A stretch of 64,000 nucleotides of DNA from CAWCDJ01 sp963836015 (GTDB lineage Bacteria > Acidobacteriota > Terriglobia > Bryobacterales > Bryobacteraceae), in assembly GCA_963836015.1 (NCBI GenBank), contig CAWIIF010000007.1, forward strand, positions 1-64,000, read 5' to 3'. The notes beneath the pieces were generated by a model. It did not search any database. It was not told where the DNA came from and saw only the letters and a list, made by a program, of their open reading frames with translations. Below, in pieces: positions 54,738 to 62,347 of this stretch (the first letter of the stretch is position 1; each line of letters begins with the position of its first letter). The translations under genes were made by a program, and so were the position numbers.

Positions 54738-55760
54738 ATGCCCGCGCTCACGGGTCTACGCTTTGTGCTGGCGCTGTGGGTGATCCTGCACCACCTCACC
54801 GGGCCGGGGCAGTCGCTTGAGCCCCTGGCGCGCGCCATGCCGGCGGCCGTCTATGCGCTGATCCGCGGCGGGTACCTGGCGGTGACGACATTTTTCGTGC
54901 TGTCGGGGTTCGTCCTCTCGCGGAGCTACGCGGGCATGGACTGGACGCGGCGCAGCGTAGCGCGGTACACGGCGGGGCGGATCGCGCGCGTCTACCCGGT
55001 TTACCTGTTGAGCCTGCTGATGGTGGCGCCGTTCATCGCGGCCGACCCCGTTCCGGGCAAGGCGCCGCTGGTGGCGGCGCACGGACTGCTGGTGCAGGGG
55101 TGGCTGGGTCACATCCCGGTGAACTGGAACACGCCGGCGTGGTCGCTTTCGTGCGAGATGTTCTTCTACCTTTCGTTTCCGCTGCTGGCGGCGCGGCTGG
55201 AAGGATCGGGCTGGCGTAAGACGCTGGGAGCCGCGGCGGCGGCGTGCTGCCTGACGCGCGTGCTGTGGGCGGTGGGCGTCTCGGACGAGATCAAGCCGGT
55301 CATCCACCTTTCCGACTTCCTGATGGGGATCGCGGCATCGTGCGCGTTCGACCTGCTGGCGGCGCGGCGTAAGCGGCCGGCGGGCGCCTGGCTGTACGTG
55401 CCGGGAACGGCGTGCGCGGCGGCCCTGATCGCGTGGCCGCAACTGCTGCCGCTGGGCGTGGATCTGAACAGCGCACTGCGGCCGCTGAACGGGCTGCTGC
55501 TGATCGGCTTCGCGCTGGGCGGCGGGCCGGCGGCACGCGGGCTTTCGACGCCGGTGGCGGTGTACCTGGGGAAGGCGAGCTACGCCATGTACATCCTGCA
55601 CGTGCCGATGCTGTGGTGGTACCTGCGATGGTGGAAGACGTTTTCGGCGCCGCTGTACCTGGGGTTGGTGATCGGGGTGTCGGCGCTGGTCTACCGGTTC
55701 ATCGAAGAGCCGGCCAACCGGTACCTGCGGTCACGAGTCCAGGCTGCCCTTCAGGCCTAG
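54738..55760 (+). CDS. Acyltransferase family 3 membrane protein
   Basis: A 340-residue integral membrane acyltransferase (OafA/NodX-like). It has LTGLRFVLALWVILHHLTGP with the conserved His, GYLAVTTFFVLSGFVLSRSY, ARYTAGRIARVYPVYLLSLL, and C-terminal helices ending in YRFIEEPANRYLR. Members O-acylate carbohydrates of surface polysaccharide or peptidoglycan. It stands alone without a glycan cluster nearby. Its 3' end overlaps the convergent HD gene by 30 bases. Confidence 0.88.
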   Translation: MPALTGLRFVLALWVILHHLTGPGQSLEPLARAMPAAVYALIRGGYLAVTTFFVLSGFVLSRSYAGMDWTRRSVARYTAGRIARVYPVYLLSLLMVAPFIAADPVPGKAPLVAAHGLLVQGWLGHIPVNWNTPAWSLSCEMFFYLSFPLLAARLEGSGWRKTLGAAAAACCLTRVLWAVGVSDEIKPVIHLSDFLMGIAASCAFDLLAARRKRPAGAWLYVPGTACAAALIAWPQLLPLGVDLNSALRPLNGLLLIGFALGGGPAARGLSTPVAVYLGKASYAMYILHVPMLWWYLRWWKTFSAPLYLGLVIGVSALVYRFIEEPANRYLRSRVQAALQA

Positions 55761-56303
55761 CTCTTCGGCGCGGGCCTGCATGGCCTTGACGCAGAACTCG
55801 ATGTGCTCTTCGAGCGGGACGCCCAGTTCGGAGGCGCCGTCGACGATATCCTGGCGGTTGACAGAGCGCGCGAACGCTTTATCCTTCATCTTCTTCTTGA
55901 CGGAAGGGACATCGACCTCGAAGACGCTGCGGTGCGGCTTCACGTAGGAGATGGCGGTGATGAAGCCGGCCAGCTCGTCGCAGGCGTAGAGCGTTTTCTG
56001 AAGCGGGGTTTCGCGCGGAACGCCGGTGTGGTTGGCGTGCGAGAGGATGGCACGGCGGATGATCTCGTCAACGCCGCGGCCGGCCAGGATGGCTTCTCCC
56101 TTCTGCGGATGCTCTTCGAGCGTGGGATGGATCTCCCAATCGAAATCGTGCAGCAGGGCGGTGACGGACCACAGCGGCTCATCCTCGCCGAGTTTGCGGG
56201 CGTAAGCAGTGACGCAGGTTTCGACGGCCAGCGCGTGTTTGCGCAGCCCCTCGGACTTCGTGTACTCGCAGAGAATCCTCCAAGCCTGTTCGCGATCAAG
56301 CAT
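55731..56303 (-). CDS. HD-domain phosphohydrolase
   Basis: A 190-residue HD protein. Metal ligands are visible in order: RKHALAVETCV (His), TALLHDFDWE (HD), ILSHANHT and KTLYACDELAGF (Asp). The pattern fits the YedJ/ YqeK-like single-domain HD hydrolases often linked to nucleotide metabolism; the substrate is unknown. Its 3' end overlaps the acyltransferase gene by 30 bases, and it is divergent from the aldo/keto reductase, with 19 bases between the starts. Confidence 0.82.
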   Translation of the reverse strand: MLDREQAWRILCEYTKSEGLRKHALAVETCVTAYARKLGEDEPLWSVTALLHDFDWEIHPTLEEHPQKGEAILAGRGVDEIIRRAILSHANHTGVPRETPLQKTLYACDELAGFITAISYVKPHRSVFEVDVPSVKKKMKDKAFARSVNRQDIVDGASELGVPLEEHIEFCVKAMQARAEELGLKGSLDS

Positions 56304-56322
56304 CGAGATTTATCATATACCG

Positions 56323-57057
56323 GTGAGCATAAAGACCGTCGAGCTTGGCCTGGGCCTGATCGGCATCGGCAAGCCGTGGGGGCACACGCCTCACCCCATT
56401 CCGTCGGATGCGGAAGCGCAGGCGCTGCTGGAATTCGCTTATGCACTCGGGGTCCGCTACGTCGACACGGCGCCTTCGTACGGCGATGGAGTGAGCGAGG
56501 AGCGGCTGGGGCGGTTTCTGCGCGGACTGGGGGCGCGCGAGCGCGAGGGCGTGATCGCGGCCACCAAGTTCGGCGAGCATTGGGACGCCGCGCTTGGAGC
56601 GCCGTATGCCGACCATTCGTTCGACGCGTTGCGGCGGAGCCTGGACCGGAGCATCGCGCGGCTGGGCGCGATCGAGGTGCTGCAACTGCACAAAACGACG
56701 CCGGCGGCGCTGGCGAGCGACGGGGTGGCGCGGGCGTGGGAATACGCACGGGGGCTGGGGATAACGCGGCTGGGGCCGAGCGTGAGCGACGCGGAATCGG
56801 CGCGGCTGGCGATGGAGGATCCGGGGCTGAACACGATGCAATTTCCGTTCAACCGGGAAAACCAACAATTCGCGCCGTTCCTGAAAGAAGGGATGTGGAT
56901 AGCGGTGAACAGGCCGTTCGCGATGGGCGCGCAGGTGCGGCGCGACGCGTTCCGGTTCATTTTGGAGCGAAAGTTCACGGGGGTGATCCTGACGGGGACG
57001 ACCTCAACGGAGCACCTGCGGGAGAACTGGGAGGCGTTTCAGGAATCGATGGCCTGA
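56323..57057 (+). CDS. Aldo/keto reductase
   Basis: About 244 residues from GTG 56323. NADPH-dependent carbonyl reductase of the AKR TIM-barrel type. Catalytic tetrad residues are visible: Asp in RYVDTAPSYGDG, Tyr in the same block, Lys in IAATKFGEHW, and His in VLQLHKTTPAAL. It ends in EFIGVILTGTTST-like FTGVILTGTTSTEHLRENWE, the cofactor-binding loop. It is shorter than most AKRs (about 300 residues), with reduced loops. Its 3' end overlaps the Rsm22-like gene by 19 bases. Confidence 0.87.
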   Translation: MSIKTVELGLGLIGIGKPWGHTPHPIPSDAEAQALLEFAYALGVRYVDTAPSYGDGVSEERLGRFLRGLGAREREGVIAATKFGEHWDAALGAPYADHSFDALRRSLDRSIARLGAIEVLQLHKTTPAALASDGVARAWEYARGLGITRLGPSVSDAESARLAMEDPGLNTMQFPFNRENQQFAPFLKEGMWIAVNRPFAMGAQVRRDAFRFILERKFTGVILTGTTSTEHLRENWEAFQESMA

Positions 57058-57953
57058 CCCCAGTCGGCTTTCCGCGCGGCACGGAAGGCATCCTTATCGC
57101 GTTTGGTGACGCGGACTGTGCGCAGGCCCCGCGGTGTGCACTCCTCGAGCACGATCAGGCCGGGGTGGTGCTGCGGGTGGCGAACGACGCGGGCGCCCGC
57201 CAGCGGGACGGGGTCGCGCGCGAGGGCGATGTAGCTGAACTTCTCGTCCTCGTAGCCGAGCTCACCGCCCTTGACGCGGCGGTGGAGGGATGAGCGCTCG
57301 ACGCGCGCGGCGAAGTGGCACCAGTCGGGGGTGGCCATGGGGCAGGGGCCTTCGGCCGGGCACGGCGCGATCATGCGGGCGCCGGCGGCCAGGAGCCGGT
57401 CGCGGACGGCGTGGATGAGCTCGAAGCCGCGCGGCGTGCCGGGCTCGATCACGACGAGGGCGCGGCGTGCGGCCTGCCAGAGCCGCGCGGCGTGTGCGAG
57501 GCCGCCGGCTTCGCCGAGCGAATAAGCGGCGATGACCAGGTCGCGCTCGGGAATGCCGCCGGTGAAATCGCGCGCGAGGATTTCGGCATCCGGCAGCCAG
57601 GCGCGCGACTCGGCGGCGAGAGCAGAATCGCGCTCGACCATGGTGATGGCGGCATCCGGGAACGAAGCGTGTGCGGCGAGCGAGGCCGCACCGGTGCCGG
57701 CGCCGGCATCGAGGAGCGTTTCGACGGCGCCGATCCGTTCGCGGACTTCGCGCAGCACGGAGTACGCGGCGGCATACGTGGCGGGCATGCGGGTGACCAG
57801 GTAGGCCACGGCGCGGGCCTCATCGGCGAGGCGGGGAGTACGGCCTTCGCGATAGGCCTCGGACATCGCGGCGGCGGCGCGCTTGAGCGCGGGGAAGCCG
57901 AGAGTTTCGGCGCGGTCGTCGATGGCGCGGCGGACGGGCGCGGGAAGCTGCAC
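57039..57953 (-). CDS. Rsm22-like small-subunit rRNA methyltransferase family protein
   Basis: About 304 residues from GTG 57953. It has an N-terminal helical part, then the SAM motif TLLDAGAGTGAASLAAHASF with the acidic turn ITMVERDSALAAESRAWL, and the Rsm22-type cysteine cluster MIAPCPAEGPCPMATPDWCH, which binds an Fe-S cluster in the family. A C-terminal strand-rich part ends in GLRTVRVTKRDKDAFRAA. Rsm22 proteins act in small-subunit ribosome maturation. The in-frame extension upstream of 57953 overlaps the YdeI gene and is not likely coding. Confidence 0.8.
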   Translation of the reverse strand: MQLPAPVRRAIDDRAETLGFPALKRAAAAMSEAYREGRTPRLADEARAVAYLVTRMPATYAAAYSVLREVRERIGAVETLLDAGAGTGAASLAAHASFPDAAITMVERDSALAAESRAWLPDAEILARDFTGGIPERDLVIAAYSLGEAGGLAHAARLWQAARRALVVIEPGTPRGFELIHAVRDRLLAAGARMIAPCPAEGPCPMATPDWCHFAARVERSSLHRRVKGGELGYEDEKFSYIALARDPVPLAGARVVRHPQHHPGLIVLEECTPRGLRTVRVTKRDKDAFRAARKADWGQAIDS

Positions 57954-57980
57954 AGTTCTAGGATAGTGGGAGGCGGGAAG

Positions 57981-58547
57981 ATGGCGGCCGCGAATTTCAG
58001 AACACTCGAAGTGCGAACCCGCCGGGAGTGGCGGGAATGGCTGCGAGAGAATCACGACTCGGAGCCGGGGGTATGGCTCGTGCTGCGCAAGTGCCGCACG
58101 GCAGAAGACTCCCTCACCTATGACGATATTGTGGAGGAGGCGCTGTGCTTCGGCTGGATCGACAGCATCATCAAGCGACTGGATGAGGACCGCTACACGC
58201 GAAAAATCACTCCGCGCCAACCCGACAGCAAGTGGTCCACCATCAATCGCCGGCGGTATGCGGACCTCCAGGCGCGCGGGTTACTGGCGGCGCGGGGACT
58301 GGAGCGGGCTCCGACCAGCCGCAGCGGCGATGCGCCGCGGCCGCCGGTGGCGGCAATCCCGTCCTATATCGAGAAGCGATTGAAGGCCAATGCGCGGGCG
58401 TGGGCGTATTTCGAGCAACTGGCGCCTTCGTACCGGCGGCTGTACATCGCCTGGATCGACTCGGCGAAGCGGGAGGAAACGAAGGAGAAACGGCTTCGCG
58501 AAGCGACCGGCCTGCTGGCGGCCCGCAAGAAGCTCGGGCTGAAATGA
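57981..58547 (+). CDS. YdeI/OmpD-associated family protein
   Basis: A 188-residue protein. The pattern TRREWREWLRENHDSEPGVW, YDDIVEEALCFGWIDSIIKR, KWSTINRRRYADLQARG and AYFEQLAPSYRRLYIAWIDS matches the YdeI (bacteriocin-protection) family, where the conserved W/C-rich core begins with VEEALCFGWID. Its function is poorly known; it has been linked to resistance to antimicrobial peptides. ATG 57981 is preceded by AGGCGGGAAG. It is divergent from the Rsm22-like gene, with 27 bases between them. Confidence 0.85.
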   Translation: MAAANFRTLEVRTRREWREWLRENHDSEPGVWLVLRKCRTAEDSLTYDDIVEEALCFGWIDSIIKRLDEDRYTRKITPRQPDSKWSTINRRRYADLQARGLLAARGLERAPTSRSGDAPRPPVAAIPSYIEKRLKANARAWAYFEQLAPSYRRLYIAWIDSAKREETKEKRLREATGLLAARKKLGLK

Positions 58548-58570
58548 AAGTTCGTAACGGAGCGGTGGCG

Positions 58571-58858
58571 TCACTCGCTTTCCCGCCTGCGCCGCGTTGC
58601 GGCTGCGGCGCAGGCCCGGCATATTCCACCCGCCTCGAAGCGGCTGATGAGGACCTGAAAGCCGCGGGCCCTCGCCATCTCTACCGTGAGCTCTTCGCAA
58701 AGGAGGCTGTTGAATTCCTGGACCGCGCCGCAGCGCATACAAGCCAGTTGCAATTGATTGCGGCCGGCACAGGCGCCATAGGGATGCTCCGCGGAAGCCG
58801 GGTCGGGGCACCGGAGAGGCTCAGGGAGCGGGCGTTTGCGGTTGGAAGATCTGACCAT
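58571..58858 (-). CDS. Fur-family C-terminal domain fragment
   Basis: 95 residues containing the Fur dimerisation domain only: HPYGACAGRNQLQLACMRCG, AVQEFNSLLCEELTVEMARA, RGFQVLISRFEAGGICRACA, with two CxxC pairs for structural zinc. Full-length Fur needs about 60 more residues holding the winged-helix DNA-binding domain, and those are absent here: the sequence before 58858 is a promoter-like region, not coding in this frame. Either a truncated pseudogene or a stand-alone zinc/iron-sensing domain. It is preceded by a good promoter with a 19-bp box shared with bfr, which argues for expression. Confidence 0.65.
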   Translation of the reverse strand: MVRSSNRKRPLPEPLRCPDPASAEHPYGACAGRNQLQLACMRCGAVQEFNSLLCEELTVEMARARGFQVLISRFEAGGICRACAAAATRRRRESE

Positions 58859-58890
58859 GGAGTCCGGTTCCGTCGGGAAGGCCTAGGCAA

Positions 58891-58921
58891 GATATACGAT
58901 ATCTGCAACTCAGTGTCAACT
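58891..58921 (-). promoter_or_regulatory. Promoter overlapping a 19-bp box upstream of the Fur fragment
   Basis: On the minus strand TTGACA (58919-58914) and TATATC (58896-58891) are 17 bases apart. The TTGACA lies inside the box CTGCAACTCAGTGTCAACT (58903-58921, plus strand), repeated with one change upstream of bfr at 59655-59673. The box resembles divergent Fur-type iron boxes. Confidence 0.55.
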
Positions 58922-59062
58922 GAAAATAACGGAGCGCGGCGCGGGGAACTTCGGCGCGTCGGACGATTGTCAACGTTTGGAGGATGTCTCTTCGGAGAAG
59001 CCGGAGCGGCGACGCGCGCTTCGCCCGCCCCCGCGCCTGACTTGAGACGGCGTACTGCGGGA

Positions 59063-59542
59063 TTAGTGGATCTGTTGAGAGAGGTAGTTCTGGAGGCCGA
59101 CCTCGTTGATTACGTGGAGCTGGCCTTCGAGATAATCCACATGATGGTTTTCATCGATCAGGATCTTCTCGAACAACTGCCGTGACACATTGTCGCCGGC
59201 ATCGGCCGCGGCTCGGACGGCGGCATTGAGGCGGACGATTGCATCCATTTCGAAGGCCAAGTCGCTCTCCATCTGTGCCTTTACACTGGCGCAATCCTGA
59301 ATCGGCAACATCTCCGCCATGTTGGGCGTTCCTTTGAGAAAGAGAATCCTGTCGATCAGCAGCTCGGCGTGGGCGAATTCTTCGTTGGATTCCGTCCGGT
59401 TGTATTCCGCAAGACGTTTATATCCCCAGTTGGCGCACATTCTGGCGTGCAGAAGATACTGGTGAACCGCGGTGAGTTCGGCCTTCAGTGCTTCGTTCAG
59501 AGCGGTGAGTACCACTTCGGTCGTATCAATTTGCGGCGACAT
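59063..59542 (-). CDS. bfr: Bacterioferritin
   Basis: About 159 residues. Four-helix ferritin-like protein: ELTAVHQYLLHARMCANWGY, RTESNEEFAHAELLIDRILF, FEMDAIVRLNAAVRAAADA and KILIDENHHVDYLEGQLHVI carry the diiron ligands (Glu, Glu-x-x-His pairs) typical of Bfr. It stores iron and detoxifies Fe(II) with oxygen or peroxide. ATG 59542 gives MSPQIDTTEVVLTALNEAL, like other Bfr starts; an in-frame ATG at 59599 would add 19 residues. A 19-bp box upstream is shared with the Fur fragment gene. Confidence 0.9.
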   Translation of the reverse strand: MSPQIDTTEVVLTALNEALKAELTAVHQYLLHARMCANWGYKRLAEYNRTESNEEFAHAELLIDRILFLKGTPNMAEMLPIQDCASVKAQMESDLAFEMDAIVRLNAAVRAAADAGDNVSRQLFEKILIDENHHVDYLEGQLHVINEVGLQNYLSQQIH

Positions 59543-59654
59543 GTCTCCCACGTTGTCACAAGTCACCGAGGCAATCAAGAGATGAAGATCGCTCTCCATT
59601 CACTTACGGTGCGCTTGCGCGCAGATTCGGACACTGTTGGCGGGGATCGATCTA

Positions 59655-59673
59655 CTGCAACTGAGTGTCAACT
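59655..59673 (-). promoter_or_regulatory. 19-bp box upstream of bfr
   Basis: CTGCAACTGAGTGTCAACT on the plus strand, matching 58903-58921 at 18 of 19 positions. On the minus strand it contains TTGACA, a potential -35 element; the matching -10 is weak. Likely an operator controlling bfr, perhaps Fur-type (inference). Confidence 0.5.
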
Positions 59674-59677
59674 ACGG

Positions 59678-60115
59678 TTAGGCGCAGTAGTCCGGGTGGC
59701 GCACCACTTCGAAAGTGTACTCCGTCTCTCCAGGGACCCAATAGACAGCGAGAGTGTCGCCGCGGCTCAGCGGGATGCCCAGCGGCTGGATGATTTCGGT
59801 CTCCATGCCGCAGTTGGTGTAAAGCGCCCGGCCGGAAACGCAATACCACTCGATTGCGCGGCTGCTGCCGTTAACGGCGGCGTGACAACTGACGGCAATC
59901 AGAGCCGCCAGCCAGACGGGGACCGGCTCTCCCAGGTTAATGCGGCGGGAGAGATGACCCGCCGCGCGGGAGGCCGGTAATCCCGGCCTCCCGGTAAGGG
60001 GCACACACATCAACGCCTGGTCGCTCCTGTCCGGCCCTGGTATCGGGCTCTGGTTAGCCGTGGCGGCAGTGCGCCCGGACCCTCCGGAATCGGTGTTTTG
60101 TCCATCGACAGTCAT
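59678..60115 (-). CDS. Hypothetical small protein at the end of the CHAT/subtilase cluster
   Basis: Up to 145 residues. The first 60 residues are low-complexity and partly encoded by a palindromic repeat (59968-59992), so the real start may be further in. A possible hydrophobic segment (VPVWLAALIAVSCHAAV) is followed by a cysteine-containing, beta-like C-terminal part: IEWYCVSGRALYTNCGMETE, SRGDTLAVYWVPGETEYTFE and the final HPDYCA. It could be a small exported protein with three or four cysteines. No family was recognised. It follows the subtilase gene by 45 bases on the same strand. Confidence 0.4.
   Translation of the reverse strand: MTVDGQNTDSGGSGRTAATANQSPIPGPDRSDQALMCVPLTGRPGLPASRAAGHLSRRINLGEPVPVWLAALIAVSCHAAVNGSSRAIEWYCVSGRALYTNCGMETEIIQPLGIPLSRGDTLAVYWVPGETEYTFEVVRHPDYCA
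59968..59992. repeat. Perfect 10-bp hairpin repeat
   Basis: GGGAGGCCGG (59968-59977) and CCGGCCTCCC (59983-59992) form a perfect 10-pair stem with loop TAATC. The GGCCTCCCGG core resembles the palindromic element at 47480-47534. It lies inside the small-protein frame, near its possible start. Confidence 0.5.
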
Positions 60116-60160
60116 GACAACTTTCTTGGTCCCTTCGTGCCTAAGGTACGCGTACGGCCG

Positions 60161-61498
60161 TCAATGGCCGGCGGCGCGGGATTCGTAATCGCAGGCCTTG
60201 ACCAGGTCGAGCCGCCCGGCTCCCAGGCCCTGCCCAGGTAAAGGCTGGGCTTGGGACAGGGCCTGAGTCGCCTGTCCTATGTGCAGCTTCGAATTCATTT
60301 GCACCAACAGCGCCGCTGCTCCGGAGACCAGGGGGGCGCTGAACGAGGTCCCCCAGCCGGAAGCATAGTGGTTCTGCGGGTAGGTGGTGATGACGGCCTC
60401 TCCGGGCGCCGCCAGTGTCACGTCGCTCCCGAAATTGGAGAAGGCGCTGCGCGCATCGGTGTTCGCGGTCGACCCCACCCCGATCGTCTGGCTGTAGGCC
60501 GCCGGATAGACATTCACCTGCTGCCCGTCATTGCCGGCCGAGGACACGCAGATCACGTCGTGGGCGTTCGCATAGTTGATGGCCTTGCGCAGCTCCGGCG
60601 AATCCTGCCCGCTGCTGAAGCTCATGCTGATTACGTTCGCGCCGTGATCCACCGCGTAATAGACGGCGGCAATGACATCCGATAGATCGGCCGAGCCGCT
60701 GCTCGTGAACGCTTTGAGCGGCAGAATCCGGGCGGTCGGCGCCACCAGGTGAATCAAGCCGGCGACCATGGTGCCGTGCCCGAATGCCGGCGGCAGTCGG
60801 CTGTCCAGGATGGGAGTTGTGTCCTGGTCGAGGATGGGAGTCGTGTCCTGGTTCAGGACGATGGTGGAGCCGTTATCCAGAATCGGGGTCGTGTCCTGAT
60901 CCAGAATGGGAGTCGTATCCTGGTTGAGATCCGCAAGCTCCGAGCCGCCGGCCGTATCCCGCGTGAAATCCCAGCCGGGCAGCAGGGCGCCGGCCAGCGC
61001 GGGATGCGTGGCATCCACACCGGTATCGATCGTGGCGACCACGCCCGCGCCGGTAGCATACCGGTGGGAGGCGTCCACCTTGATCAAGGCTGCGGCGGGC
61101 TGTCCGACATACGAGGCCCAGGCCGGGGAGCCAAAATAGGTCACATATGTTTTGGGATCGACCAGCGGCGGAACTTTCGGACGGGCAGAGGGCGGGATGG
61201 CAGCCGGGGAGGAGACCGGCAGCCCGACGGGATCGTTGTGTTCGATCGATTGAATGGCGGGATCGTGCTGGAGCAATTGGGCGATGAAGGAACCCAACGG
61301 CCCGGAGGGCAGGTTCACGACATATACGCCCGTTCCGGATCCCTGCAGCGCCCGGCCCATCCAGGCTCCGGCATACTTGGCAAGGACACCGTTCACTGCC
61401 GAGGGATCCACCCGGATGATGTATTGCTCGCCCGCAATCGAGGGCAGAGCAAGAGTCAACAACAGAACACCGGCACGTGCAAGGCTCTTGAATGTCAT
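60161..61498 (-). CDS. Secreted subtilisin-like (S8) peptidase
   Basis: A 445-residue preproenzyme: signal peptide, an inhibitor-like I9 region (EQYIIRVDPSAVNGVLAKYA), then the S8 domain with catalytic Asp in VATIDTGVDATHPALAG, His in FGHGTMVAGLI, and Ser in GWGTSFSAPLVSGAAALLV. Between Asp and His five tandem octapeptides replace a short loop, units like QDTTPILD, an unusual extension. It ends in AGRLDLVKACDYE. Encoded downstream of a zinc-finger/prealbumin-like protein and a CHAT protein on the same strand. Confidence 0.9.
   Translation of the reverse strand: MTFKSLARAGVLLLTLALPSIAGEQYIIRVDPSAVNGVLAKYAGAWMGRALQGSGTGVYVVNLPSGPLGSFIAQLLQHDPAIQSIEHNDPVGLPVSSPAAIPPSARPKVPPLVDPKTYVTYFGSPAWASYVGQPAAALIKVDASHRYATGAGVVATIDTGVDATHPALAGALLPGWDFTRDTAGGSELADLNQDTTPILDQDTTPILDNGSTIVLNQDTTPILDQDTTPILDSRLPPAFGHGTMVAGLIHLVAPTARILPLKAFTSSGSADLSDVIAAVYYAVDHGANVISMSFSSGQDSPELRKAINYANAHDVICVSSAGNDGQQVNVYPAAYSQTIGVGSTANTDARSAFSNFGSDVTLAAPGEAVITTYPQNHYASGWGTSFSAPLVSGAAALLVQMNSKLHIGQATQALSQAQPLPGQGLGAGRLDLVKACDYESRAAGH
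60803..60922 (-). repeat. Five tandem 24-bp repeats inside the subtilase gene
   Basis: Translated on the minus strand they read QDTTPILD, QDTTPILD, NGSTIVLN, QDTTPILD, QDTTPILD, all octads with no interruptions. The middle unit is diverged. They lie in the loop between catalytic Asp and His, about residues 192-231. Confidence 0.8.
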
Positions 61499-61511
61499 GG
61501 TTGTCTCCCGC

Positions 61512-62243
61512 CTATTCCTGTTCGTTCCGAGGGCGCTTCCGGCCGATGTCCAGATTGAGCCGCTCCGTTCCCGCGGGTCTATCCGCCGTGAATCGCTTCA
61601 GCGGCACCTGGATGCACTTGGATCCTCCCTCCAGATAAACGCAGAGTTGCAGCCTGCCCTGCTGTTCGTACTCCATCTGGAACTCGCCGAACTGGTTGCT
61701 CCGTGTCTCAGCCACCACCAGGCGCCCGGACTTCAGGCAGACGTGAACATCCGACATGCGCTGCTCCGGAAGGGTATGGTTTGAAATCTGGCCGATGACC
61801 GCGGCTCGCGCGGACCGCAATTCGGGTTCGATCCGCAGGTCGAGCGAGCAGTCTCCGGCGCGATACAGCCCCTGCCACCCTACCTGCCAGGTGGCGCGGA
61901 GACCGGCCGGCGCGGGGGCCAGGAAGCTGTCGAAGATGAGTTCCACCGGAATCCGGAAGGCCCTTTTCGGCCGGCTCGGAAGCTGAACCGGGAAAATACG
62001 ATATGCCTGCCGGAGTACGGTGTCCGGGACGGCGCAGGATGCCATGGAACGGCACACGCTGTTCAGTTCCGTAAAAAAATCGGCAAGGGGCGCGCATTCC
62101 GAACATCCCAACGCGACGTGTTCCCGCATGGCGGAGCTTTGCGGCTCAGCAGCGAGCCCTCGCGCAAAATCGACCCACTGGTCAATTTCGTAATGCCTGG
62201 CCGGGTCGTCCCCGGTCCGGCTGATCGGATCGTGATCTAACAT
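61512..62243 (-). CDS. Zinc-finger (anti-sigma-like) protein with prealbumin-like domain
   Basis: About 243 residues. Near the N-terminus MREHVALGCSECAPLADFF gives the H-x(n)-C-x-x-C pattern of zf-HC2 anti-sigma domains. The rest has a beta-sandwich of the carboxypeptidase-regulatory (prealbumin) kind: RAAVIGQISNHTLPEQRMSD, VHVCLKSGRLVVAETRSNQF, GEFQMEYEQQGRLQLCVYLE. No transmembrane segment is seen, unlike membrane anti-sigma factors. It may sense or carry a partner in the CHAT/subtilase system (inference). Start ATG 62243 follows the conserved domain; it lies 105 bases downstream of the CHAT gene. Confidence 0.6.
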   Translation of the reverse strand: MLDHDPISRTGDDPARHYEIDQWVDFARGLAAEPQSSAMREHVALGCSECAPLADFFTELNSVCRSMASCAVPDTVLRQAYRIFPVQLPSRPKRAFRIPVELIFDSFLAPAPAGLRATWQVGWQGLYRAGDCSLDLRIEPELRSARAAVIGQISNHTLPEQRMSDVHVCLKSGRLVVAETRSNQFGEFQMEYEQQGRLQLCVYLEGGSKCIQVPLKRFTADRPAGTERLNLDIGRKRPRNEQE

Positions 62244-62347
62244 GCTTGTATCCTTCCTGACATAAGGGGTAGCCGGCAGGGCTGGAAAGTATAGGGATCG
62301 GGGCTTTTTCGAACTGCTGCTATGCTTAGGAATACTAGTACTACTGA

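Noticed and set aside
57954..58220. N-terminal extension of the Rsm22-like protein
   Set aside because: It overlaps the divergent YdeI-like gene and shows no Rsm22 similarity; GTG 57953 fits the domain start.
58551..59185. Plus-strand frame across the Fur fragment and the end of bfr
   Set aside because: Antisense to both recognised genes and without motifs.
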